Shown: positions 1-10,275 of the stretch, in pieces
Layout: the number at the start of each line of letters is the position of its first letter
Numbering within the stretch: position 1 is the first letter of the stretch
Source: Acanthosoma haemorrhoidale
Lineage: Eukaryota; Arthropoda; Insecta; Hemiptera; Acanthosomatidae
Length of the DNA: 64,000 bases
Assembly (NCBI GenBank): GCA_930367205.1
Contig: CAKNEZ010000019.1
Location: 124,001 to 188,000 of the forward strand
Direction: 5' to 3'
The notes under the pieces: model-generated
The model's input: the letters and a program-made list of their open reading frames with translations, nothing else
What the model was told of the DNA's origin: nothing
Databases searched by the model: none
Position numbers and translations under genes: made by a program

Positions 1-1627
1 TTCCTAGCAGCTGGAAAGGATGTTTATCCACACTCACTCCCTGGCCGTACCGTACAGGCATTGATACATCAGACGTCTTAGCAAGGGGAAATGAACGGAT
101 CCTCCACTTCTTTACTCTCCGATTGCCTACAGACTCGTCTAAAGTCATTTAACTTTCATATTGGAACAGTGGAATTCCTCCGGAATGTGTAAACGATGGT
201 ATAACAATATCAGCGGAAGACTGACTGTCCAAGCTAGAGTAAACCTTTCCGGGTTAACAAACTCCAAATGGCAGAGCATAAACATAATGGCACATTTTCC
301 TACCGAACCCTTAAGATCGAAGAATCTGTTACCACCGCTAATACCTGCTCACTCCAAATAAAAGGGATCTGGCAGACTTATGTATTATACAGTGAACCTG
401 TGACAAAAACGTCTATAGAAAAACTTTTGTAGTAGAGTTTCTTAGAAAGTCGGCTTAGGTTGATAAAATGAGTTATTAACTAACCACTGCATACATTTAT
501 TAATGTCCAACGTTTTGACATACTCTGTTCTAGACTACTTTTTGCTAGTACAGCTCTATTTATGATTGGAGAAAATGATATTTTTAAACGTGTGCTAATT
601 TTTGTTTGGACAACAATCGCATGGTAATTGTAATTTATTTCCATTTAAATTAAAATGTATACTTTTGTTGTCTCTACGATCAAAATGTATTTGTATTTAG
701 TCGCATTCTACTAAATCGGCATGCACTTGGATAAGCCCAATGGAAGGAAACTTGTAGATGTATGGTTTAATATTAAGATTGTGTTTTATGACGCCTCTCC
801 ATATATTGACGGTTGATTTTTTTTGCACACAAACAATAAATGATGTTGGAACACTTTAACTGTGGCGAAATAGTCTAAAATTTGATTAAAGAAAATAAAA
901 ATTAATCGCAACGAACGATTGTATTTCTTAATCGGTTACATGAGGACACCGAGTGTGCTTATTGATGGTTTAAGAAAAATGACAAGGGAGGTTTAGACAA
1001 ATTAATTAATTCATCATCTATATTTTTTACGGGATTGAGATATTATTTAATGATGAGACCGGGGAAATTTCGTTTATTTTTTGAAAGCTCTCAGATTTGA
1101 AATCAAACGTCGAAGGAAAGATAGGAGGATCCTTTTTTGTCAGGAAAATTCTTACAAGTTTTTTCCCTATGTAGAAGAATCTATTCGGTAGGTATGGTAA
1201 GTAGAGCTTTTTTATGAGTTGGTCATTCAGTCAAGACTCAACGCAGCAGCACACACATAATGCCCTGCCCGGGTCGGCAGGCGCATGTATGTTCATTCGA
1301 ATGAGGCGAGATGATAAGAATTTATGACCCCACCCGAGGGCGGAGTTCTGACAAAAAATTGATTATAGACTCATCAAAAGTCCCCCTCCATGGAAATCTT
1401 TAGTAAAAGGCGAAAGATTTATTAGCTTTGAAGGGAGACCAGAGTTACCTGATATATATATTTTTTTTTTTTTTCCTAAACCCCATGAAGTTATACAATG
1501 AAAATATTAAAAGAAACTTTGCAAATTTCTCCTCATCCTGCTATGCACAGATGCATTTGAAGGAGTTCGTGTTACTCAACAATACAGATTGTGGTTAATA
1601 GGAAAACAATATGAATACAAATCTAGG
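1..1627. other. no recognisable gene
   Basis: AT-rich sequence with no coding similarity I can recognise; the short open frames here lack any family motif. A run of 14 T lies near 1461-1474 and could be the tail of a minus-strand retroelement, but the LINE to the right appears to end at about 1628, so I do not assign it. Confidence 0.6.
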
Positions 1628-3131
1628 TGATGGGGCTCACCTTTGGTTTAAAAATGGGAGAAAAAACTTACAAACTAAAAACTATACCTAGAACCTAAAA
1701 ATAAAGCGTCCCAGCCACGACAGCGTCCTGCCATCGATGGGGGAACGGAGCGGGGGTTATAGTGTTAAACACCGGGTTTGTCAAATATTGTAATGAGTCG
1801 AAAAATTTGATATGTCTACGCTGGATGAATTCATCCACCGTAGGCAGCTCAAATATCTCATGCAGCTCACTGTTTCTTCGCTGCTCGAATGAAGTACCTC
1901 TGACCACTTTCATCAGTATACCGTTTTGGAATTATTCGAGTTTCTTCGCAGTCGTATACCTCAGATAACGAAATAGCGGTGCACCATACAGCAGAGTAGG
2001 CCTGAGTATGCTCTTGTAAATCAGTAGCTTGAGACGCAGTGATAGATTGGTGGAAGTCAATAAGTGCGTAAGCCGGTAAGACTTCATGCGTGTATGCTTC
2101 AACTTCTTCGCAAAATGGTTACTAAAATGGAGGTGTCTGTCCATTTTAATTCCCAGATATACTAGGTCGTTGGCTGGTGAATTTTCCTCCGTTCCTACCA
2201 TGTAACTTGTAGGGAGCGGGCTTTTTCCCTTTTGAAAAGAGAAAATTACACAGTCAGTCTTACCCGCGTTTACAGAGATATTGAGTCTCCCCAATCTCTC
2301 ACTCATCTGGTTACAGGCTGCTTCAGCCTGTCTTAGAGCTACCTTGGCACTCATGCTGCTACTGTACACCGCTATGTCATCTGCGAAAGCAGCAACTGTG
2401 GTATTTTTGTACCGGGCTCCGACAATCTCAGACGTGTATACGTTGAATAGTACAGGAGATAAGACGGTGCCTTGGGGTACTCCACAGGTCAGTGGCACAG
2501 CTTCGGAGAAGCTATCACCCACCCGCACCCGCAGCGATCTGTTTTTTAGGAAGCTAGCCAGAATTGAATATAATTGTTCCGGGCATTCCCGGTCGCAGAG
2601 CATTTGACACAGTGTCCCGTGAGACACTGAGTCGAATGCTTGGGTGCAATCATTGGAAATCATAGCCGTGGCTATGTTTCTATTCATGTTATGGCTAACT
2701 TCTGACTGCACCTTCAGAAGGGGGTGCTCTGCGCTCATACTGGATTGGAATCCAGTCTGCTCTGGTGGAATGATATCATTTTCCGAGCAGTAATCTTTGA
2801 GATAATTCAAAAGAATTTTCTCAAAGATTTTCCCCATCTGTGGTAGCAGACTGATTGGGCGGTAGTCGGCTGGGTGATCTCCACTTTTGGCTGGCTTTAG
2901 TAATGGAAACAAGATGGCTTGTTTCCATGTGTCAGAAAAGTACCGCAATCTTATACAAGAGTTGTATAAGTTTGCTAGTTGTACTATCCCTCTCCTCGGC
3001 ATTTGTTTGAGCAGCACTGTTTGTATACCGTTGATGGCCTGGATGAATGTTGGCTGGAACATATTGATTGCTCCCTTCGGCAGCTTCTTGATCGCTATTG
3101 CGGTTTTGGCTGTTGTCTCTGGAATTTAACA
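1628..3131 (-). mobile_element. 5'-truncated Jockey-type LINE, RT and 3' end only
   Basis: Minus-strand non-LTR retrotransposon fragment. It begins inside the reverse transcriptase domain near 3131 and runs through the RT, the C-terminal tail and a short AT-rich 3' UTR to about 1628. The 3' boundary is set by comparison with a second copy of the same tail at 46501-46692, where similarity starts at the same GGCTCACCTTT (plus-strand) motif. No endonuclease or gag-like ORF1 is present, and I found no convincing target-site duplication. It is related to, but clearly a different subfamily from, the LINE at 6283-10685: same C-terminal motif RRHIKFFDSL, many amino-acid differences elsewhere. Confidence 0.85.
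1695..3129 (-). pseudogene. Jockey-type LINE reverse transcriptase, frameshifted
   Basis: Encodes the reverse transcriptase that would copy LINE RNA at a nicked chromosomal target. From N to C terminus I see LLKPAKSG, YRPISLLPQMGKIFEK, the motif-A region with the catalytic Asp and AFDSVSHG, GVPQGTVLSPVLFN, and the catalytic FADD box (AAFADDIAVYS). The main open part is 376 aa from an internal Met at 3062; reading continues upstream without a stop to about 3129. A frameshift near 1914-1931 separates the RT from the conserved C-terminal block (QRRHIKFFDSL, 1695-1913). The catalytic residues survive, but the missing 5' half and the frameshift make it inactive. One neighbour of the catalytic Asp is unusual (Asn where the 7.6-kb relative has Leu). 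Confidence 0.85.
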
Positions 3132-3713
3132 AAAACGTAATACGAAAATCTTAGGTATTACAATAATGGTCGCAACTGGTCTTACCTATTCATGAATGGT
3201 TTTAATCAATACACTCTACAATATACGGTCACACTCTTATTAAAATTAAACGTCAAGTAATTTCAGGTCTATTTCACAAGCAGCAGATAATAATTATAAA
3301 TAACTAAAATTCCAAAATATAAAAAAAAGACGATCATTGAGTAAAGAGACGTCACCAATAAAATGGGGTACCTAGAAAATACTCCCCTTCAAATTCCGGG
3401 ATTCAAAACTTATCTATTATACCTAATACCTAAAATTTACCAAATATAACCACGTGTTTTATATTATCCGCCGGGATTTATAATTATCAGGCAAAGATCA
3501 CTAAGGAATTAAGAGAAAAGAATGTAAGACGCAGGCAAGTGAGATGAAGTTTGTCCTGTGATATATTAGCCTAGCCTATAGACAATTTCTTACCCCTTTT
3601 TAAACTTAACTACACTAAGATGTAATATATTGTGAGATGAAGAGAATTGGTAAAACCATTCTCAACAACAATATGTGGAATAAAACTAAACCATATGTCG
3701 GAAAATGTCACTA

Positions 3714-3865
3714 GGGGAGTGCCCAATCACTCTAGCCCTGGTGACAAGTGCGAATTGTTCAAGTTTGTAACCTGGACAATCGTTCCAGGTCGGCGTTAAT
3801 ATCTGACTCCATTTCTGATAGGTATGTGCCCCGACAATGCACTATCTTCAAGAGGTACAGAGGAT
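3714..3865 (+). repeat. interspersed repeat, copy 1
   Basis: About 150 bp that reappear in inverted orientation at 30710-30868. The best-matching stretch includes CCTGGACAATCGTT and, further on, ATGTGCCCCGACAATGCACT. It is non-coding and of unknown type. The rest of 3132-4254 shows nothing recognisable. Confidence 0.7.
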
Positions 3866-4254
3866 TCATAAAGAATAAGTCAAAGTTTCAGAATTTGAAC
3901 AGAAGCAAGTATCACTGAGTAACGGTCCCGAAAGACTGGTCGTCCGGGGCTAGCCGTTCGTTAAATATGTCCCACGCCTCCTCGGAGGGGCTGAAACAAA
4001 AAGGTTGCTTAGTGCCTGCGAGATCCTAACATGTGTTGAGGACGTGCCGATTCTCAGTAATCGGTCAGGCTGCTGACAGGACCACTTAGCCTGTGGTTTA
4101 CATGTGTTAAGGGCAGCAGGCCTGGGCTGTAAGGGTCTCTCTAATTTATGACTGACAGACGTCGTCCCGTCTCGTCTCGTGTTACTTGCATCTGCGTTTA
4201 TTGCTTTATTGCTAAAAGATTTATAATAATTTACTTTTGTTTATAATATATCTG

Positions 4255-4275
4255 CAATAGCGTATAGGGTGATTT
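4255..4275 (+). repeat. 21-bp direct repeat, left copy
   Basis: A 21-bp sequence with core GTATAGGGTGATTT that recurs at 4776-4796 with a single mismatch. The two copies bracket the Gypsy integrase fragment. It is too long for a Gypsy target-site duplication (normally 4-6 bp), so its origin is unclear. Confidence 0.7.
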
Positions 4276-4288
4276 CCTTAAATACTAA

Positions 4289-4745
4289 GAATCGCCACAC
4301 CATACAACTGCGTACCACCCGCAGTCAAATGGAAAGATCGAGCGTTTTCACCGAGAGCTAAAGTCAGCCATCCAAGCTTACGGAAAACAACAGTGGACAC
4401 AAGTGATTCCAACTATTCTTTTAGGCGTACGAACTTGTCTAAATGAAGATGCGTCAGTGACCATAGCAGAGATGGTATACGGAGTACCGTTGAGACTCCC
4501 AGGCCCACTTCGGATATACCAACATTCATCAGCATGCTGCGCCAGCAAATTGACTGCCTGCGCCAAAGACCGGTGGAACACAAAAACAGGACTACTACCT
4601 CTATCCATAAAGACTTACCAAAGGCGACACACGTCTTTGTTAGAGTGGATCGGGTAGAGGCAAGTTTAGAAAAGCCTTATGATGGCCCATTTCTTGTCAT
4701 TCGGCGAGCATATGCTACAGAGCTGTCATATGTCCCGAAGTATGG
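4289..4745 (+). pseudogene. Ty3/Gypsy integrase C-terminal fragment (CsRn1-like)
   Basis: Remnant of the integrase of a Ty3/Gypsy LTR retrotransposon, the enzyme that inserts the cDNA into the chromosome. It starts at the block containing the third catalytic residue (HHTTAYHPQSNG followed by ER.HRELKSAI) and continues through WTQVIPTILLGVRT and AEMVYGVPLRLPG. The C-terminal block HKDLPKATHVFVRVD plus YDGPFLVIRR follows in another frame, so there is a frameshift near 4540. The motif order and wording are those I know from the CsRn1 lineage. Everything upstream of the last third of the integrase is missing, and a stop at 4286 closes the frame. Confidence 0.8.
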
Positions 4746-4775
4746 CGGTAACGTTCAAACTTACATATATATATA

Positions 4776-4796
4776 CAATAGAGTATAGGGTGATTT
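4776..4796 (+). repeat. 21-bp direct repeat, right copy
   Basis: Second copy of the repeat at 4255-4275 (20 of 21 bases identical), just after the end of the integrase fragment and a short TA microsatellite. Confidence 0.7.
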
Positions 4797-4916
4797 ATCT
4801 TATGCAGTTAGCGGTCATTACAATATTAGTGCTTACATATTTATAAATTATAAATAACTGAATAAATTGCTATATATTAACTAAATTTAAAACTAATATT
4901 TTTATTAGAAGTGGTT

Positions 4917-5154
4917 TCTTATTAAAATAATTTTTAAGTGTATCTAGAGACTATATCGCCGCTCCTCACGACGTCCTCTAAAGGTGGAGCCCAATGCGAG
5001 GGATAGCCGGCCCGACATATCATCAAATCTCCAACGAATTATATTTTCAATATCAGCGATGAGCAAAATGATTTCATTTAAATGAAAAGAAATTAAGTAA
5101 AATAATGATAAGGTGAGCCCAATTTTATATATTTCAAAGACAAAATAGAGAAAG
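4917..5154 (+). repeat. 235-bp interspersed repeat, copy 1
   Basis: Non-coding repeat with a second direct copy at 11746-11976, only scattered differences between them. Shared landmarks include TCTAGAGACTATATCGCC, GGATAGCCGGCCCGACAT and, near the right end, AAGGTGAGCCCAATTTTATA. The AAGGTGAGCC motif also lies at the 3' end (sense strand) of the LINE fragments at 1628 and 46501, so this may be the 3' UTR of a related LINE family. From 5155 to 6064 I see only AT-rich DNA without a convincing gene. Confidence 0.75.
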
Positions 5155-6064
5155 CTATTTTTTAATTAGCTAATCACAACTGGGGTTTTTCATGTCAAAG
5201 ACACTACTCCAGGGAACAGACAGAATCAAACTTGTTGAGATGAAAAAAAAATTTATAAAAATAATAGTGGGGATAACGACTGAAAGGATCACTAGTTCCG
5301 GATTAGTGAGGTCGGGATCAGTAAATTTTTACGGCTTACTACATACAAGAGGAGGTTTTATCTGTGGGCTAAGGATAAACAAGCACCAAAATATTATTGC
5401 CGGAGTCACTCGATTGATACAATCATTCCAGATCATGGTTGGATTAGGAATAATGATTCATAAATAAAGTTACAGCAAGAGTCACTATTTAATTCGGAGG
5501 CAAAGTAATAATTTAATAATATTAAATTAATATATAATATTTAATATTAAAAATAATTTATTGAACGGATCTCAGTGGATTCCTAACAAATAACGTATAC
5601 CCGATATTTTTTTTATGTGTAGCTCCAAAAATAAAAAATCTTATAAAATATTGTCACCATAAATACTAGCAAAAAAGATAAGGGAAATCTCAAAAATATA
5701 ATAAATAATACGTTTTGGAGCGTTTACTAAATAGCTCGGGAGATAGCTCACTTGATGTTGAAGGGTGGATACCAGGAATGAAGCTACACTATCGTCACCT
5801 GTGTAATCATTAGATAACCTGTGGGATCGAGAGGGATACAGAGATATATGCACTCATACGGGTAGGAAAATGTTTTCGGTGCGTTTAAACTATTTATACT
5901 CGATAATATATTGTGTAGTAAGATAAATGAAACATTTTTTTTGTATATTACAGGATCTGGTTTTTGAATCACTAGACGGCCATTTATCTTCTCTGAATCC
6001 AGCTCAATCTCGCAAGTGCGGTTAGGTTTGACTTGACAACTCTAGGATTTTCCCAAATTATAGC

Positions 6065-6226
6065 ATACTTAACTGGCGTGGGGACCTACCGTGATCAAAA
6101 AGGCGGTTCCCCCAGGGTGAGGCTTTTACATTGCACTTTGATTGAGCTGACCCCTGCGAATACCCCAAATGCGGGTATCTCGGGCGCGTAATTTTCGGAA
6201 GTCGGGACTGCGTTCGCGCATTCCCG
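6065..6226 (+). ncRNA. U1 snRNA gene or pseudogene
   Basis: About 162 nt align end to end with U1 small nuclear RNA, the spliceosomal RNA that base-pairs with 5' splice sites. Visible landmarks: 5' end ATACTTAACTGG, stem-loop I with GTGATCA...AAGGCGG, the U1A loop ATTGCAC, GAGCTGACCCCTGCG, stem III with matching arms ATACCC/GGGTAT, the Sm-like site AATTTTCGG, and the terminal hairpin GGGACTGCGTTCGCGCATTCCC. Deviations: nucleotide 8 is A instead of C, which removes pairing with the invariant G of introns; the U1-70K loop has AA where CG is usual; the Sm site carries one C. I see no insect-type PSEA 40-60 bp upstream. Stems are well preserved, so it is either a young pseudogene or a variant. 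The antisense strand happens to read through into the inverted LINE gag. Confidence 0.88.
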
Positions 6227-6272
6227 TTATAATTTCACCACAAACAATTAATATAAGGGAAGGTGTACAGAG

Positions 6273-6282
6273 GAGACTTACC
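6273..6282. repeat. target-site duplication, left (GAGACTTACC)
   Basis: Ten bases repeated exactly at 10686-10695 directly after the LINE A tail. They fix the left end of the LINE at 6283. Confidence 0.85.
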
Positions 6283-6842
6283 GCCTTGAGAGTATGGTCG
6301 CCGATTACGAGAATCGGCTCGATCTCCGTCTTCCCGCCATTTTGGTCAGAGCGCCTCAATCGATATACATCGATTATATTGCTACCCACGCTATTAATGT
6401 GGGCTTTTATCTCCTCAATCGGGTGAGAGAGATCGAAACCGTGTAGCAAGTACTTCTTGTTGGGCTTAGTACCACGGGGGGCGAACGTATGAAAGGGGAT
6501 TTTTGATTCCCTAATTGCAGCAATTGTTTGCTGTTGGTCATGCACGCTGTGGCAGAGCACTTTTGTGTTCTGGTGTGTCTGTACTATTTTAAAGTTCTTA
6601 ACGTTATTATCAGCTAGTAACCTCGTGAGGTCGTAGCTGTTAATCCGCCCTAATATTAGGGGGGGTGGTGATTTGGGGGCAACAGGGGCGGCGGATGTGC
6701 TGGCCTCGGACTGAGCTTTCGAGTTTAGGGGGGTGAAGGAATTGGAGGTACTTACTCCGGGGGCTTGTGGTAGAGTACGCTTTCGGCATACTCTCTTTGG
6801 ATGATGAAACTCATCACCTTTGGGGTCCCTACTGCTTTCCAT
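6283..6842 (-). pseudogene. LINE ORF1 (gag-like) N-terminal half, inverted
   Basis: N-terminal part of the gag-like RNA-binding protein of the LINE. It starts with MESSRDPKGDEFHHPKR at 6842, passes a Pro/Ser/Ala-rich linker, and then resembles the PRE_C2HC domain that precedes the zinc knuckles in insect LINE ORF1 proteins (ILGRINSYDLTRLL, then KYLLHGFDLSHPIEEIKAH, then EPILVIGDHT). LINE coding ends at 6283; the frame stays open by chance through the duplication and the antisense of U1 to 6126, which is not part of the protein. The C-terminal half of the protein is on the opposite strand at 7073-7618. The break therefore kills ORF1 although both halves are individually undamaged. Confidence 0.8.
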
Positions 6843-7072
6843 GCCCTACAAAGGTCCGTGCGACGCACGTCCCAGTTAGGGGGGAGAGCCTCACTTGTAA
6901 TAATTAAAAAGACTCACCTGTCTTCAAGGGAACAAAGCGCCACTGACTAAAATATCAAAACTTTACCAGATTTGAGTTCTTGGCACAATGGAAGATGGAT
7001 AGCGTCTCTTGTTGTTCAGAAACTATGCATGCAGTTTTGACAGAACGAGAGCTAGGTTAATTTCAAGAGAAC

Positions 7073-7618
7073 TTAAAGCAACTCCGTCATATAAATAATG
7101 TGCTCTTTAGAGTGAGCACCTTTCACGACAAAAGAGGCATTCCGATGTGCCTTAACTGTCAGGAATACGGCCATACAAGACGGTACTGCTTCAAGCAGGC
7201 CAAATGCGTGAGGTGCAGCCAACCTCACGACATAAAAGACTGCCCCAGGGACGCTTCAATTCCTCTCAAATGCGCCAATTGCGGGGGAAATCATGTCGCG
7301 TCGTACCGACAGTGCCCGTACAGGATTAAACTCCTAGAGACTGCAGAAATCAAGAAACAGGCACAGAATTTCACAGCCGGGCCGAGAAAAGCCACATTTA
7401 TGACTGCCCCCCCACCACCACGACAGACTGCCTCCTATGCGCAGATGGCGTCAGGTAACACCAGGGCTCCGGAAGTAGCACTCCCAGCACCTCTACCTCA
7501 GCCCGCTAACAACAATGATGCTATGATGAGTATGATGAGTGCTATGCTCACTACCATGAACAATCTCGCCGCACTGGTAGAGCGGCTATTAACACAGTCT
7601 GACCGGGTATCCAAATGA
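7073..7618 (+). pseudogene. LINE ORF1 C-terminal half with three zinc knuckles
   Basis: Continuation of the ORF1 whose N-terminal half is inverted at 6283-6842. Gag-like coding is recognisable from about 7073 (Leu-Lys-Gln-Leu-Arg). Three CCHC-type knuckles follow: CLNCQEYGHTRRYC, CVRCSQPHDIKDC and CANCGGNHVASYRQC. The C terminus is Pro/Ala/Met rich (APLPQPANNNDAMMSMMSAM). In living elements this protein coats the LINE RNA. The frame ends with TGA at 7618, overlapping the ATG of ORF2 in the sequence ATGATGG, the arrangement expected if ORF2 is translated by reinitiation. Upstream of the inversion point there is no matching start codon, so translation of this half alone would need an internal or GTG start. 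Confidence 0.85.
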
Positions 7619-10275
7619 TGGGTCATAGTATATTAAATTACAACGTTTGCGGCCTTCGGCCCAAACAAGCTGACGTAGAGACACTTCTACGGTGCCATTC
7701 ACCAGACGTCGCTGTCCTGACAGACACCCGACTGAAGAAGATTAATTTCTGCCGATTCGCGGGATATACCGCCTACCGCCACGACACTGAGACCATCTCT
7801 GGAGGAGTAGCAGTGTTAGTGAGGAACGGAGTGCCCTGTAGGAGACTACCCCCACCCGTGACCCTAGGCCCCTCCCACTACATCGTAACGCTCCAGTTAC
7901 GGCTCACAAAAAACATGATAGTGTCAGGAGTCTACAGAAGACCGAGAGCCAATTGCGACTCTGACAAGCTCCTGCTCACTACAATAGCTCAGGACCGAAG
8001 ACACGCCATCGTGGGTGACCTAAATGCGAACCACAGTTGGTGGAGCAGTACGAGGGCTAACGCCCTCGGCCGTTACATCACAAAGACACCATTTACGGTC
8101 ATCCACCCAGGATTGCCAACCTTCCGTCACTTCGTGAACCCCGACAGGACCTCCACGCCCGATCTACTCCTGACTCAACAGCCACACCGAGTCACTGGGT
8201 GCTCCGCCTTGGACTTTACCACCTCCGACCATCGGCCTGTGCTCTATGAACTAGAAGGCGACATGCCAGAGCCGCCTGCTTCTAGATACAGGTACGATGA
8301 GGCCAAGTGGGACCTCTACAAGCATCTCATCAAGACCGAATTGCCCACAATTGCGCCCCTGAGACACACTTGGGACATAGATTACGCTGTCTATCAGCTA
8401 CAGGACGTCATCGATCGAGCTGCCGATGCATCGATCCCGACATTTTCTCCGAAGCCCCCTTCTCTGAGAAAACCTCCGGATCACATCCTACAACTGATTA
8501 GACAGCGTAATAACATCAAGAACAGGTGGTTTAGGACCAAAAACAGGGACCTAAAACCGGTTTTAAATGCTCTCACAAACCAAGTTAAGTCCCTGATGGC
8601 CCAGTGGAAAAATTCGATTTGGGAAGATCGCCTCACCAGTCTCCACGGTGACCACAAGCAATTGTGGAAGCTTGTGAAGACCTGCAGGTCCAAAAAGAAC
8701 GGTGTAAGGCTGGCCGTAAACGGGCAGTTCATTCCCACCACCGAGCAAGCGGACATCTTGGCGGCCCATTATGAGGAAGTCAGTCGTGGCCAGGGACAGC
8801 CAATAAGAGCCCTCGACCCTCCCTCCCCCACCCTCCCCACCACAACCGAAATCTACACCTCACACCGGCAATGCGCTGCATTCATTCGAAGAACGACCGG
8901 CAAGAAGGCCCCAGGTCAGGATTCCATCCAGAACATCCTGCTCAAGCAGCTGCCGAGGAAAGGAATCTCATTCATAACGAACGTGTTGAACTCCTGCTTC
9001 AGGCTGCACTATTTCCCCCAGAACTGGAAGCACGCTGTAGTGGTCCCCCTTCTGAAACCAGCGAAAAGCGGTTATGAGCCATCTCATTACCGACCCATCA
9101 GTCTGCTGACTCAACTCTCGAAGCTGTTCGAGAGAATCATCCACGTACATCTCTCAGGGCACTGCGAGTCACACGAAGTCATCCCTCCAGAGCAGACTGG
9201 TTTCAGCACAGGCTTAAGTGCGAACAATAACCTGGTGAGATTGCAACACCACGTCGCATCGAACGTCCGGAGCAACAGAGCTACCGCTATGATTTCACTG
9301 GACTGTTCGAAAGCTTTCGACTCTGTCGACCACTACATCCTACTCCAACGTCTGAGGGAATATGAATTCTCGGATCAGCTGCAGAACCTGATGAGATCCT
9401 ATCTTACAGGCAGAACTTTTTCGGTTCGTATAGGCACTACGTCTACGACCCGAAGAAATTACACTGCCGGTGTCCCCCAAGGATCGGTGCTAGGCCCCCT
9501 GCTGTTCAACATTTACACCGCCCACATCGTAGGAGCCTCGTACCCCAACTGCGAGGTATCGGCTTATGCAGACGACATTGGTGTTTACAGCACTAGCATC
9601 AATCCCACCAGAGCCCTGAAATTCGCTGAGAGCGCCAGTCAACAGATCGCCGAGAAACTCGATGCCGTCCACATTAAAGTCAACCCGGCCAAGACGCAAG
9701 GAATTATATTCAGCTATAAATCCGGAAAAAAGAAGCTCCCGAAATCCTTCGTCTTAGACGGCAAAGAGTGCCATGTAAGCAACAAGCTATGCTACCTTGG
9801 GATCACCCTCGGTAGACACTTGTCGTTCACAACACATCTCGGCAAGAAGTTAAAGAGTGTTAGGAAGAAATTCTTCAGCCTCGGACACCTACTTCACAGC
9901 CCGGCTTTATCGGTACGCCTCAAGCTGCTGATATACCAGAGCGTCCTAAGACCTGCTTTGATGTATGGGACCCCTCTCTTCAAGTATCTGACTCCTAACA
10001 CTCTCAAAACGCTCCAGCAATTTCAGAACAGAGTTCTCCGCACCTCCCTCAAACATACCCCGTTCGACCGAATGAAGGCAGACGAGATGCATAAAAAATT
10101 TGAAGTGCTCACCATTCAAGATTTCATCAAGAGAAGACACATCAAATTTTTTGACTCACTCCGACACAGCCACAACCCACTATTCTCCGACCTTCAACCA
10201 CCACCAATGCCCGTCAGATGGAAGCACTGCTGGACCGCTGAAGCCTGGAGACAGATGGACGTGATCGAACCTTAG
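7615..10275 (+). CDS. LINE ORF2: endonuclease-reverse transcriptase, intact
   Basis: An uninterrupted 886-aa protein, the usual length for Jockey-clade ORF2. The N-terminal APE-like endonuclease nicks target DNA: YNVCGL (residues 9-14), GDLNANHSWW, and SDHRPV with the catalytic His. The expected metal-binding Glu (usually in an ETRL-like box) is Asp here, LTDTRL, residue 37. The RT follows: LLKPAKSG, YRPISLLTQLSKLFE, DCSKAFDSVDH, GVPQGSVLGPLLFN and catalytic YADD at residues 651-654. The conserved tail RRHIKFFDSLRHSHNP closes the protein. The start is the first ATG, overlapping the ORF1 stop. With no stop or frameshift and a long A tail downstream, this insertion looks young. It could supply enzyme in trans, although the 5' inversion has removed its promoter. 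Confidence 0.93.
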   Translation: MMGHSILNYNVCGLRPKQADVETLLRCHSPDVAVLTDTRLKKINFCRFAGYTAYRHDTETISGGVAVLVRNGVPCRRLPPPVTLGPSHYIVTLQLRLTKNMIVSGVYRRPRANCDSDKLLLTTIAQDRRHAIVGDLNANHSWWSSTRANALGRYITKTPFTVIHPGLPTFRHFVNPDRTSTPDLLLTQQPHRVTGCSALDFTTSDHRPVLYELEGDMPEPPASRYRYDEAKWDLYKHLIKTELPTIAPLRHTWDIDYAVYQLQDVIDRAADASIPTFSPKPPSLRKPPDHILQLIRQRNNIKNRWFRTKNRDLKPVLNALTNQVKSLMAQWKNSIWEDRLTSLHGDHKQLWKLVKTCRSKKNGVRLAVNGQFIPTTEQADILAAHYEEVSRGQGQPIRALDPPSPTLPTTTEIYTSHRQCAAFIRRTTGKKAPGQDSIQNILLKQLPRKGISFITNVLNSCFRLHYFPQNWKHAVVVPLLKPAKSGYEPSHYRPISLLTQLSKLFERIIHVHLSGHCESHEVIPPEQTGFSTGLSANNNLVRLQHHVASNVRSNRATAMISLDCSKAFDSVDHYILLQRLREYEFSDQLQNLMRSYLTGRTFSVRIGTTSTTRRNYTAGVPQGSVLGPLLFNIYTAHIVGASYPNCEVSAYADDIGVYSTSINPTRALKFAESASQQIAEKLDAVHIKVNPAKTQGIIFSYKSGKKKLPKSFVLDGKECHVSNKLCYLGITLGRHLSFTTHLGKKLKSVRKKFFSLGHLLHSPALSVRLKLLIYQSVLRPALMYGTPLFKYLTPNTLKTLQQFQNRVLRTSLKHTPFDRMKADEMHKKFEVLTIQDFIKRRHIKFFDSLRHSHNPLFSDLQPPPMPVRWKHCWTAEAWRQMDVIEP

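Noticed and set aside
161..361. Short open frame of 66 codons at the left end
   Set aside because: No motif, no splice context, and composition like the surrounding AT-rich DNA.
1461..1474. T run as the A tail of the minus-strand LINE at 1628-3131
   Set aside because: The second copy at 46501 shows similarity ending at 1628, so about 150 bp of unexplained sequence would separate the tail from the element.
2281..2607. 108-codon plus-strand frame
   Set aside because: Exact antisense shadow of the LINE reverse transcriptase on the minus strand.
5192..5467. 91-codon plus-strand frame after the 235-bp repeat
   Set aside because: Reads protein-like in places but matches no family I know and has no supporting context.
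5960..6064. snRNA promoter upstream of U1
   Set aside because: No sequence at -40 to -60 resembles the insect PSEA, so I do not annotate a promoter.
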